Assembly: GCF_900099805.1 (NCBI RefSeq)
Contig: NZ_FNDR01000015.1
Location: forward strand, 100,437 to 164,436
DNA: 64,000 nucleotides
Source: Variovorax sp. OV700
GTDB taxonomy: Bacteria > Pseudomonadota > Gammaproteobacteria > Burkholderiales > Burkholderiaceae_C
Reading direction: 5' to 3'
Below the pieces are notes generated by a model. The model had not been told where the DNA came from, made no database searches, and saw only the letters and a list, made by a program, of their open reading frames with translations. Position numbers and translations under genes: made by a program. This document shows, in pieces, positions 57,316 to 64,000 of this stretch; position 1 is the first letter of the stretch; each line of letters begins with the position of its first letter.

Positions 57316-58443
57316 ATGCCGCTGCAACTCCGCTCCATCGTCCGCACCGGCGGCGAGCTTGAACTCTCGCTCGCCGAGGTGCCGATGCCCGAACCGAAAG
57401 CCGACGAGGTGCTCGTGCGCATCGACGCGGCCCCGATGAATCCGTCGGACCTGATGGTGCTATTCGGCATGGCCGACATGTCGACCGCGAAGGCTTCCGG
57501 CACGGCCGACCGCCCGGTCATCACCGCCACCGTGCCGCCGCGCATGCTGGCGGCCGTGGCGGGCCGTCTGAACGAGTCGGTGCCGGTCGGCTACGAAGGC
57601 GCCGGCGTCGTGGTCGGCGCCGGGCGTTCACCGGCCGCGCAGGCCTTGCTCGGCAAGACTGTGGGCGTGATCGGGGGCGCGATGTATTCGCAGTACTGCG
57701 CAGTCAACGTCGGGCAGTGCCTGCCACTGCCCGAGGGCACGACAGCCGCCGAGGGCGCCTCATGGTTCGTCAATCCGGTCACCTCCCTCGGCATGATCGA
57801 GACGATGAAGCGGGAAGGCCACACCGCGCTGGTCCACACCGCGGCGGCGTCGAACCTGGGGCAGATGCTCAACAAGGTCTGCCTGAAAGACGGGATCGGC
57901 CTCGTCAACATCGTGCGCAAGCCCGAGCACGAGACGCTGCTGCGCGAACTCGGCGCGAAGCATGTCTGCAACAGCACGTCGCCGACCTTCATGGACGACC
58001 TGACGAATGCGCTGGCCGAGACCGGCGCAACGCTGGCCTTCGACGCCATCGGCGGCGGCAAGCTGGCCGGCCAGATCCTCATGGCGATGGAAGCCGCCGC
58101 GAACCGCAACGCGAAGGAATACAGCCGCTACGGCTCGACCGTGCACAAGCAGGTCTACATCTACGGCAGCCTCGATCGGGGGGCGACGGAATTCACCCGC
58201 GGCTTCGGCATGATGTGGGGCATGGGCGGCTGGCTGCTGTTCCCGTTTCTGCAGAAGGTCGGCGCGGCCGAGGCCGAGCGGCTGAAGCAACGCGTGGCAT
58301 CCGAACTCAAGACCACCTTCGCGAGCCACCACACGCGCAAGGTGTCGATGGCTGAAGCGCTGCAGCTCGACGCCATCGCGGTCTACGGCAAGGCGGCAAC
58401 GGGCGAGAAATACCTGGTCAACCCGAACAAGGATCTGGGCTGA
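57316..58443 (+). CDS. Zinc-type MDR dehydrogenase/quinone oxidoreductase-like protein
   Basis: The 375-residue protein belongs to the medium-chain dehydrogenase/reductase family: VLVRIDAAPMNPSDLMVL (34-51) near the N-terminus, a nucleotide-binding region with ALVHTAAASNLGQML (about 164-178) and LAFDAIGGGKLAGQIL (about 240-255). The cysteines and histidine of zinc-binding alcohol dehydrogenases are not in the usual GHE motif (here VGYEGAGVVV), so it is probably quinone-oxidoreductase-like and zinc-free. The ATG at 57316 was used; an ATG at 57280, with GGAGG 12 bases before it, adds 12 residues and is possible. Confidence 0.85.
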   Translation: MPLQLRSIVRTGGELELSLAEVPMPEPKADEVLVRIDAAPMNPSDLMVLFGMADMSTAKASGTADRPVITATVPPRMLAAVAGRLNESVPVGYEGAGVVVGAGRSPAAQALLGKTVGVIGGAMYSQYCAVNVGQCLPLPEGTTAAEGASWFVNPVTSLGMIETMKREGHTALVHTAAASNLGQMLNKVCLKDGIGLVNIVRKPEHETLLRELGAKHVCNSTSPTFMDDLTNALAETGATLAFDAIGGGKLAGQILMAMEAAANRNAKEYSRYGSTVHKQVYIYGSLDRGATEFTRGFGMMWGMGGWLLFPFLQKVGAAEAERLKQRVASELKTTFASHHTRKVSMAEALQLDAIAVYGKAATGEKYLVNPNKDLG

Positions 58444-58641
58444 CCAAGGGCGGTTCATGGCTTGGCACGGGTAGCTCCCGGCTTCGATGTCGCTTGGGTC
58501 CAATCATCGTGACTCGATCGTCCTAGGAGTAGAACTTACGGTCGCGTCTACTTGAGGGGACCCCACCAGCGCGTTTCCGGCATGCCAGCTCGCTCGGAAA
58601 GCCATCCTCCATTACCGTCCTATTTCCCCGGGAATCATCGA
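58444..58641. other. Intergenic region before the MHS transporter
   Basis: These 198 bp hold no gene that I can support. A short GC-rich palindrome-like stretch (GGGGACCCC, near 58557-58566) is present. No convincing -35/-10 pair was found, although the transporter start needs a promoter from here. Base composition drops toward the right. Confidence 0.35.
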
Positions 58642-60012
58642 ATGTCGACAACGCCAAAGGCATCACCCCCTGAAGTTGATCTGAAAACGCTGCGTAAGGT
58701 GATCTTCGCGGCATCGTTCGGCAATTTCGTTGAATGGTTCGACTTTGCCGCATATGGATTTCTCGCAACCATTCTCACGCGGGAGTTTTTCCCGAGCAGC
58801 GATCCGGCAGTCGGGCTGCTCAAGACCTTCGCAGTTTTCGCGGTGGCATTCGCATTCCGGCCGCTGGGCGGCATATTTTTTGGCGTGGTTGGTGACCGCA
58901 TTGGCCGCAAGCGCACTCTCGCGCTGACCATCCTGATGATGGCCGGGGCAACCACGCTGATCGGTTTGTTGCCGACGTATGCCGCGATCGGCGCGTTCGC
59001 GCCATTCCTGCTCACGGTCCTCCGCTGCGTTCAGGGTTTCTCCGCCGGCGGCGAATATGCCGGCGCGTGCGCCTACGTGATGGAGCATGCGCCACAGCAC
59101 AAGCGGGCCAGTTACGGTAGCTTTCTACCCATATCGACGTTCACGTCCTTCGCGTTGGCTGCGGTCGTGGCCTACGCGCTCGATGCTTCGCTTTCCGCGG
59201 ATGCCATGAGCACCTGGGGCTGGCGTATACCGTTTCTGGCCGCCGCGCCCACCGGGCTGATCGGTCTTTACCTACGGATGAATCTCAGCGAAACCCCGGC
59301 TTTTCGCGCGCTCGAAGGCGAGCACAAGGTGGCGCATGCGCCGTTGCGCGACACGCTGCGCACACAGGCAGCGGGCATTCTGAAACTGGGCGCGTTCATC
59401 TCGGTGACGGCGGTGTCGTTCTACATGTTCACCACCTACTTCGCGACCCACCTGCAAGTGGCGGGCGGGTTGAATCGAGCGACGTCGCTGCTGATCACGG
59501 TGATTGCGTTGTTGTTCGCGGCGGCGCTGTGTCCGCTCGCAGGTCTGTATTCGGACTGGGCAGGCCGCCGGAAAACCATGTTGACCGCGTGCGCCATCCT
59601 GATCGTAACGGTCTATCCATCGTTCTCGCTGGTGGGTTCGGGGCATTTTTCGCCGTCGGTAATGGGCGTGTGCTTGCTGGCGATTGGCGCGGTGTTGGCG
59701 AACGTGGTCACGCCGCCGTTGCTATCCGAGGTGTTCCCAACGCGCACGCGCTATACCGCTTCGGCGACGACCTTCAACCTGGCCTTCACGGTGTTTGGCG
59801 GCACGGCGCCGCTCGTCGCCACCTGGCTGATCACGACGACGGGCAACAACATGTCGCCTGCGTTGTATTTGGTCGTGATCGCGGTGATGGGATTGATGGG
59901 TGGATTGATGTTGCCGGAAACCGCGAAGATATCGTTGCATGACGCGGGTAAGAATTTTCCCGATGCGACCACCGCCGCTGAGTTGAAAAACGCACCGGAG
60001 CCCGCGGCTTAA
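58642..60012 (+). CDS. MFS transporter of the metabolite:H+ symporter (MHS) family
   Basis: The 456-residue protein has 12 predicted membrane segments and MHS motifs: ASFGNFVEWFDFAAYGF (24-40), the loop motif GVVGDRIGRKRTL (81-93) and RCVQGFSAGGEYAGA (about 135-149). Members carry dicarboxylates, alpha-ketoglutarate, proline/betaine or aromatic acids with protons. The substrate is not defined. The ATG at 58642 follows no clear Shine-Dalgarno. Codon choice is less GC-rich than the surrounding catabolic genes, which hints at a different origin, together with the next gene on the opposite strand. Confidence 0.9.
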   Translation: MSTTPKASPPEVDLKTLRKVIFAASFGNFVEWFDFAAYGFLATILTREFFPSSDPAVGLLKTFAVFAVAFAFRPLGGIFFGVVGDRIGRKRTLALTILMMAGATTLIGLLPTYAAIGAFAPFLLTVLRCVQGFSAGGEYAGACAYVMEHAPQHKRASYGSFLPISTFTSFALAAVVAYALDASLSADAMSTWGWRIPFLAAAPTGLIGLYLRMNLSETPAFRALEGEHKVAHAPLRDTLRTQAAGILKLGAFISVTAVSFYMFTTYFATHLQVAGGLNRATSLLITVIALLFAAALCPLAGLYSDWAGRRKTMLTACAILIVTVYPSFSLVGSGHFSPSVMGVCLLAIGAVLANVVTPPLLSEVFPTRTRYTASATTFNLAFTVFGGTAPLVATWLITTTGNNMSPALYLVVIAVMGLMGGLMLPETAKISLHDAGKNFPDATTAAELKNAPEPAA

Positions 60013-60030
60013 ACGCTGCGTTTTTTTCCA
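60011..60030 (+). terminator. Weak intrinsic terminator after the MHS transporter
   Basis: AAACG-ctg-CGTTT (60011-60023) followed by more T residues (total seven T after CG). The stem is short and AT-rich, so termination efficiency is doubtful. The transporter stop TAA is at 60010-60012 and the convergent gene ends at 60038. Confidence 0.35.
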
Positions 60031-60037
60031 TCCCTCA

Positions 60038-60988
60038 CTATGCAGAAGGCGCGGAGAAGAGATTGCCGTTCATGTATTTGAGGCCCGTATCCGATGCGAC
60101 CGTGACGACTGTTGCATCGGGTCCAAGTTCACGAGCGAGCTGTATTGCCGCGGTCACGTTCAGGCCGGTCGATGTCCCGGCAAGCAATCCTTCTTCGCTC
60201 GCCAGGCGCCGGCACATCCGACGCGCCTCGTCTTCGGAGATTGCCCGTACTTCGTCATAGAGCTCTCGATCCAGCAGCGGTGGAACGAAGCCGATGCCAA
60301 TCCCCTCGACATGGTGCTCGCCGGCATGGCCGCGAGATATAAGGGGCGAAGTAGCAGGCTCGAGGACGACAATTCGCGTACCTTGGGCAGCTGCTTTGAG
60401 GGCTCTCGACACCCCCATTACCATGCCCGCAACTCCTACTGCTCCGCAGAAGGCCGAAATGCCGTTTGGAAACTGCTTGGCGAGTTCGACCCCGATCTGC
60501 TCGTACCCAATGAGTGCATCACGGTTGTTGAACTGATCCGTCAGATAGCAATTGCCCTCGTCGGCGATCGCTTTCGATCGCTGAATCATCGAAGGAATCA
60601 AGTCTGCCGAGATCTTGCCAGACGGACTGTGAATCAGCTCAACCTCTGCGCCGAACGCAGCCATCGTTTTCAGTTTCTCTTGGGCAAATGCGTTGGATGA
60701 AACGATGCGAAATCGATAGCCCTTGACGGCACAGACAAACGCAAGAGACGAACCGGTGCTTCCCCCGCTTGCTTCGACGACAGTCATGCCTGGCTTGAGA
60801 GTCCCTCGGGCCTCTGCTTGCTCGATCATTGTCTTCGCCATGCGATCCTTGTATGAACCTGTTGGATTGAAGTACTCCAACTTCACGTATACAGATGCAC
60901 TGCCGCCCGGTACCACTCGGCGAAGTTTTACGACGGGTGTATTTCCAATTGAGCCCAGAGCTGATTCCGATGGAGGAGGCTGGCTCAT
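60038..60988 (-). CDS. Cysteine synthase-like PLP enzyme
   Basis: The 316-residue fold-type II PLP enzyme has the PLP lysine K47 in NPTGSYKDRM (41-50). The substrate loop reads EASGGSTGSS where cysteine synthase has EPTSGNTG, so the O-acetylserine specificity is altered or uncertain; the closest named family is the cysteine synthase/cystathionine beta-synthase group. The start at 60988 is chosen because AAGGA lies 7 bases upstream; ATGs at 60994 and 61006 are alternatives. The base composition is visibly lower in GC than the flanks, unlike the catabolic genes. Its product could feed sulfur amino acid synthesis. Confidence 0.85.
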   Translation of the reverse strand: MSQPPPSESALGSIGNTPVVKLRRVVPGGSASVYVKLEYFNPTGSYKDRMAKTMIEQAEARGTLKPGMTVVEASGGSTGSSLAFVCAVKGYRFRIVSSNAFAQEKLKTMAAFGAEVELIHSPSGKISADLIPSMIQRSKAIADEGNCYLTDQFNNRDALIGYEQIGVELAKQFPNGISAFCGAVGVAGMVMGVSRALKAAAQGTRIVVLEPATSPLISRGHAGEHHVEGIGIGFVPPLLDRELYDEVRAISEDEARRMCRRLASEEGLLAGTSTGLNVTAAIQLARELGPDATVVTVASDTGLKYMNGNLFSAPSA

Positions 60989-61006
60989 AGGCATTCCTTG
61001 TTGCAT

Positions 61007-61139
61007 AGAGAAGGATAGTCGTTTTCACCGCCTGAACGTGGTCGCGGCAAGAGGATCTGACGCCTTTTGCAAGCTCTCGTTGATGATGAGAAATCGCCTG
61101 CACTGGCTGAGGGCATCGCCGGAGTAGGCGCGCACTCGT
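61007..61139. other. Intergenic stretch without recognised feature
   Basis: 133 bp, low in GC for this window, between two minus-strand genes. Short open frames occur on both strands but none has a ribosome site or resembles a known protein. A promoter for the cysteine synthase-like gene is expected here but I cannot point to hexamers. Confidence 0.3.
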
Positions 61140-62219
61140 TCAAGCGCATTGCGCAAGCGCCCAACCCATCTGCGCAAGCGGCCGCGCACCGGCGCTCGCT
61201 TGCCTTGCCTGCGCGCTCGACGCTGTCCCCGTCTCCACACGTTTGGCAATTCCTTGCAGGATGCCGGCGAGGCGGAACATGTTGTAGGCGAGGTAGAAGT
61301 TCCAATCGGCCATCACGGCGTCGGGATCGGCGCGGCCGGTTCGCTCGCAGTAGCGGCGCACATAGCTCTTCTCGTCGGGGATGCCGAGGGCAGCGAGGTC
61401 GAGGCCGCGAATGCCGAGAGTAGGGCCCGGCTGGATGTGCCACGACATGCAGTGGTAGCTCAAGTCGGCCAGCGGATGGCCGATGGTCGAGAGCTCCCAG
61501 TCGAGCACTGCAATCGCGCGAGGCTCGGTGGCGTGGAACATCAGATTGTCGAGCCGGTAGTCGCCGTGCACGATCGACACCTGACTCTCGTCGCGCGCGC
61601 TGGCCGGTATGTGCGCGGGGAGCCAGTCCATCAACTTGTCCATCTCGGGAATCGGCTGCGTGATCGAAGCCTGGTACTGCTTCGTCCAGCGGCCGATCTG
61701 GCGCTCGAAATAGTTGCCCGGTTTGCCGTAGTTCTCGAGACCCGCTGCCTTGACATCCACGTTGTGCAGCGCGGCGATCACGCGGTTCATCTCGTCGTAG
61801 ATTCGGGTCCGCCGCGTGTGGTCGCCATCGGGGATCGATTGGTCCCACATCACGCGGCCGGCCAGGTACTCCATCACGTAGAAGGCGCAGCCGATCACAG
61901 ATTCATCTTCGCACAGCAGGTACATGTCCGGGACCGGCACGTCGGTCGCGCGCAGCGCCCGCATCACCGTGAATTCACGATCGATCGCATGCGCCGAGGT
62001 CAGCAGCTTCGCCGCCGGGCCGGGCTTGCAGCGCATCACGTAAGAGCGCTCCGGCGTGCTGAGCTTGTAGGTTGGGTTCGATTGCCCGCCCTTGAATTGC
62101 TCGACCGTGAGTGGGCCCTGGAAGCCGTCGACCCGCGGCTCGAGATAGGCCAGCAGCGCAGCCACGTCGAATGCATGAGACTCGGGGATGGGCTTGGTGC
62201 CGGTTTGAGCTTCTGTCAT
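61140..62219 (-). CDS. Aminoglycoside phosphotransferase-like kinase (ACAD10/11 N-terminal type)
   Basis: The 359-residue protein has the APH/choline kinase fold: N-terminal lobe VEQFKGGQSNPTYKL (39-53), the catalytic loop VHGDYRLDNLMF with D220 (217-228) and the metal motif LDWELSTIGHP with D240 (239-249). This subgroup is found in acyl-CoA dehydrogenase clusters (ACAD10/11-like) and is thought to phosphorylate hydroxyacyl-CoA or small hydroxy acids. No dehydrogenase of that type lies beside it here; two SDR genes precede it on the same strand. Substrate unknown. Confidence 0.88.
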   Translation of the reverse strand: MTEAQTGTKPIPESHAFDVAALLAYLEPRVDGFQGPLTVEQFKGGQSNPTYKLSTPERSYVMRCKPGPAAKLLTSAHAIDREFTVMRALRATDVPVPDMYLLCEDESVIGCAFYVMEYLAGRVMWDQSIPDGDHTRRTRIYDEMNRVIAALHNVDVKAAGLENYGKPGNYFERQIGRWTKQYQASITQPIPEMDKLMDWLPAHIPASARDESQVSIVHGDYRLDNLMFHATEPRAIAVLDWELSTIGHPLADLSYHCMSWHIQPGPTLGIRGLDLAALGIPDEKSYVRRYCERTGRADPDAVMADWNFYLAYNMFRLAGILQGIAKRVETGTASSAQARQASAGARPLAQMGWALAQCA

Positions 62220-62289
62220 GTCTATGGTCTCGGGTCACCGTTCAATCAGATAGGTGCTGGGCAGCAGCTTCCAGGAAGGCAGTTCAGCC

Positions 62290-62991
62290 TTAGGTCGTCC
62301 GAAGGTAGATGCCCGGCTCGGCCGACAAGCCCTGCTTGACTTGCCGGGTGATCTCGTCGGCCAGCACCTCCTCGTCCCCGGCTTCGAGGGCGTCGAGGCT
62401 GCGGCGCACCACCTCCTCGGGGCTGGACTTGGGCTGATCGTTGCCGCGCGCCATGTCGGTGTCCACGAACCCCATGTGCAAGCCCAGTACCTGGGTGCCC
62501 TGGGCGCGTAGCTCGTGGCGCAGACTGTTGGTCAGTGACCAGGCGGCCGATTTGGTGGCGGCATAGGTTGCGAGACGGGGCGCCGTGATCCAGCTCGCGA
62601 GCGACAGGACGTTCAGGATCGCGCCGCCACCGTGCCCGGCGAGCACTGGCGCGAAGGCGAGCGCCATCCGCAGCGGGCCAAAAAAATTGGTCTCGAACTG
62701 AGCGCGGGCGGCCTCGACACTGCCCTCGGCGAGGAATCCCCCGAGCGTCGCGATACCGGCGTTGTTGATCAGCAGCGTGACGTCGCCGCAATGGCGTGCC
62801 GCCGCGGCAATCTCATCGGGCCGGGTGACGTCGAGGCGAATCGGTTCGACGCCGGCCAACGTGACATTGGCGGGGTCGCGCGCTCCAGCGTAGACCTTGC
62901 GCGCGCCGCGGGCCAGAGCGGCGCGGGCGAAAGCGAGACCGATGCCGCGGTTGGCACCGGTGACGAGGACGGTGGCGTTGTCGAGTTTCAT
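62290..62991 (-). CDS. Short-chain dehydrogenase/reductase
   Basis: The 233-residue protein has the complete classical SDR set: TGANRGIG (about 13-20), NNAGIATLGG (about 76-85), Ser near 127 and YAATK (about 143-147). It should reduce or oxidise a carbonyl or alcohol with NAD(P)(H). It is minus-strand between the kinase gene and another SDR gene, 70 and 83 bp apart, in the same orientation. The substrate cannot be inferred. Confidence 0.88.
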   Translation of the reverse strand: MKLDNATVLVTGANRGIGLAFARAALARGARKVYAGARDPANVTLAGVEPIRLDVTRPDEIAAAARHCGDVTLLINNAGIATLGGFLAEGSVEAARAQFETNFFGPLRMALAFAPVLAGHGGGAILNVLSLASWITAPRLATYAATKSAAWSLTNSLRHELRAQGTQVLGLHMGFVDTDMARGNDQPKSSPEEVVRRSLDALEAGDEEVLADEITRQVKQGLSAEPGIYLRTT

Positions 62992-63074
62992 GGTCGGGTC
63001 CTTGGAGGAAGTGGAAGAGGCTGGGGTGCAGCGGTGAAGCGCGGGTGAATACGACGTTCGTAAGCTTCATCGCT

Positions 63075-63824
63075 CTAGATCTGCGCAATGCCACCGTCGA
63101 CGAACAGCTCGATGCCGGTGACGAAGCTCGATGCGTCCGAGGCCAGGAAGACTGCGGCCTTGCCGATTTCATCGGGTTCCCCGACCCGGCCCATCGGGAT
63201 CTGGCCTGCAAAGCCGTCGAGCAGCCCCTGCTGATGTTCGACCGGCACCAGGCCCACCAGCCCAGGCGTCTTCGTCGGTCCGGGGCTGAGGACATTGATC
63301 CGAATGTTGCGACCTTTGAGATCCAGAATCCAGCTGCGAGCGAAGTTCCGAATTGCCGCCTTGGATGCGCTGTAGACGCTGAATGCAGGTACGCCATGTA
63401 TCGAACTGGTCGAACCAACCAAGATGACTGTCGCGCCATCCGCCAACAGGGGAAGTGCCTTTTGAACTGTGAAGAGCACCCCCTTCACGTTGGTGCTGAA
63501 CGTCTGGTCGAACAGCTCTTCCGTGATCGCGCCAAGCGGAGCCATGCTGCCGCCTCCCGCATTGGCGACCAAGACGTCGATGTGTCCATGGTGTTGCTTG
63601 ACGGTCTGGAAGAGGGCATCGAGATCCAGCAGGCTGGAGACATCCGCGCGAACGCCGGAGGCTTGATCCCCGATGTCGGCGACCGCGACGTCAAGTTCTT
63701 TCTGGCGCCGGCCGGTGATTACGACGTTTGCGCCTTCGGCTGCAAACCGTTTGGCAATGGCCAAACCGATGCCGGTGCTTGCGCCCGTCACGACTGCAAT
63801 CTTGCCTTGGAGGGAGAGGGTCAT
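63075..63824 (-). CDS. Short-chain dehydrogenase/reductase (glucose dehydrogenase-like)
   Basis: The 249-residue protein has TGASTGIG (about 12-19), NAGGGSMAP in place of NNAG (about 86-94), the catalytic Ser in STSS and YSASK (about 146-150), and a C-terminal GIELFVDGGIAQI tail typical of the 250-residue SDR type. The ATG at 63824 is chosen because AAAGG lies 7 bases upstream; an in-frame ATG at 63851 would add 9 residues. Cofactor and substrate are not defined. Lower GC than the sulfur island. Confidence 0.9.
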   Translation of the reverse strand: MTLSLQGKIAVVTGASTGIGLAIAKRFAAEGANVVITGRRQKELDVAVADIGDQASGVRADVSSLLDLDALFQTVKQHHGHIDVLVANAGGGSMAPLGAITEELFDQTFSTNVKGVLFTVQKALPLLADGATVILVGSTSSIHGVPAFSVYSASKAAIRNFARSWILDLKGRNIRINVLSPGPTKTPGLVGLVPVEHQQGLLDGFAGQIPMGRVGEPDEIGKAAVFLASDASSFVTGIELFVDGGIAQI

Positions 63825-63871
63825 CGATGAGCCTTTGGAATGGTCAAACATGGGGATGCACGGAACGGGCG

Positions 63872-64000
63872 CTACTCAACAGCCTTGCCCATGTCCTCGA
63901 CCACCTTCTTCGCATCCCCAAAGACCATCATGGTCTTGTCCATGTAGAACAGCTCGTTGTCCAGGCCCGCATAGCCCGCGGCCATGGAGCGCTTGTTCAC
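63872..64000 (-). CDS. pntB: NAD(P) transhydrogenase subunit beta, C-terminal end (5' part outside window)
   Basis: Only the last 42 residues and the TAG stop are present: KRSMAAGYAGLDNELFYMD followed by KTMMVFGDAKKVVEDM, which is the highly conserved NADP(H)-binding C-terminus of PntB (GYAG-x-DN-x-LFY, FGDAKK). PntB is the beta subunit of the proton-translocating transhydrogenase of the inner membrane. The gene continues to the right. It is a housekeeping gene and marks the right edge of the accessory segment. Confidence 0.9.
   Translation of the reverse strand: MNKRSMAAGYAGLDNELFYMDKTMMVFGDAKKVVEDMGKAVE

Noticed and set aside
1..64000. CRISPR arrays, tRNA or rRNA genes, intact insertion sequences, prophage
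   Set aside because: Reading both strands I found no regularly spaced repeats, no cloverleaf or rRNA core, and no intact transposase or phage structural gene.

Overview
The window looks like a chromosomal segment of a GC-rich, metabolically versatile beta-proteobacterium of the order Burkholderiales, most likely a Variovorax or Comamonadaceae relative. This is an inference from several Bug-type solute receptors, SfnB-type sulfur-scavenging flavoenzymes, many ABC importers and the codon choice; no rRNA or tRNA gene was seen to settle it. No intact insertion sequence, CRISPR array or prophage was seen.

The first 25.6 kb is a sulfur-metabolism island. It opens with a truncated solute receptor, a two-[4Fe-4S] ferredoxin and an AprA-like flavoprotein under a GntR regulator (1-3455, minus strand). 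Divergent from these is the most striking unit (3706-8402, plus strand): rhodanese, serine O-acetyltransferase, a small XRE regulator, an SrpI-type family 2A encapsulin shell protein and a cysteine desulfurase with a ~265-residue disordered N-terminal extension. This is a protein nanocompartment operon for sulfur, and a REP-like repeat pair has been absorbed in frame into the disordered cargo domain. Then come two organosulfur-scavenging clusters: an Ssu-like ABC importer facing an FMN reductase, two tandem SfnB flavoenzymes, a MetQ-like receptor and a DszA-like monooxygenase (8488-17713), and a minus-strand operon of amidohydrolase, receptor, two permeases, ATPase, monooxygenase and DszC-like flavoenzyme (17714-25560).

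A deletion scar (25.7-26.5 kb) carries the 3' part of a DoxX gene and a truncated alpha/beta hydrolase. It is followed by an isoquinoline 1-oxidoreductase-type molybdenum hydroxylase pair and a divergent Crp/Fnr regulator with a palindrome between them.

30.2-38.6 kb is an amide-utilisation operon: nitrilase-family amidase, Liv/Urt-type ABC importer with a fused LivM-LivG protein, asparaginase, AmiC-like cytoplasmic amide sensor and AmiR-like ANTAR antiterminator. Its leader has a good sigma-70 promoter, two small hairpins and an intrinsic terminator just before the first gene, the layout expected for ANTAR-controlled attenuation.

38.7-50.9 kb is an aromatic-degradation cluster: LysR regulator, two-subunit hydroquinone 1,2-dioxygenase, 4-hydroxymuconic semialdehyde dehydrogenase, Bug receptor, maleylacetate reductase, a complete HAAT-type ABC importer, hydroxyquinol 1,2-dioxygenase and a YciI-like protein. 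Both ring-cleavage enzymes feed maleylacetate.

50.8-64 kb is more mixed: AraC and TetR regulators, a secreted lipoprotein hydrolase, a Bug receptor beside a decayed Bug remnant, a glutathione transferase / isomerase / SDR / MDR cluster, and a patch of visibly lower GC with an MHS transporter and a cysteine synthase-like enzyme. An APH-like kinase, two short-chain dehydrogenases and the C-terminus of PntB close the window.
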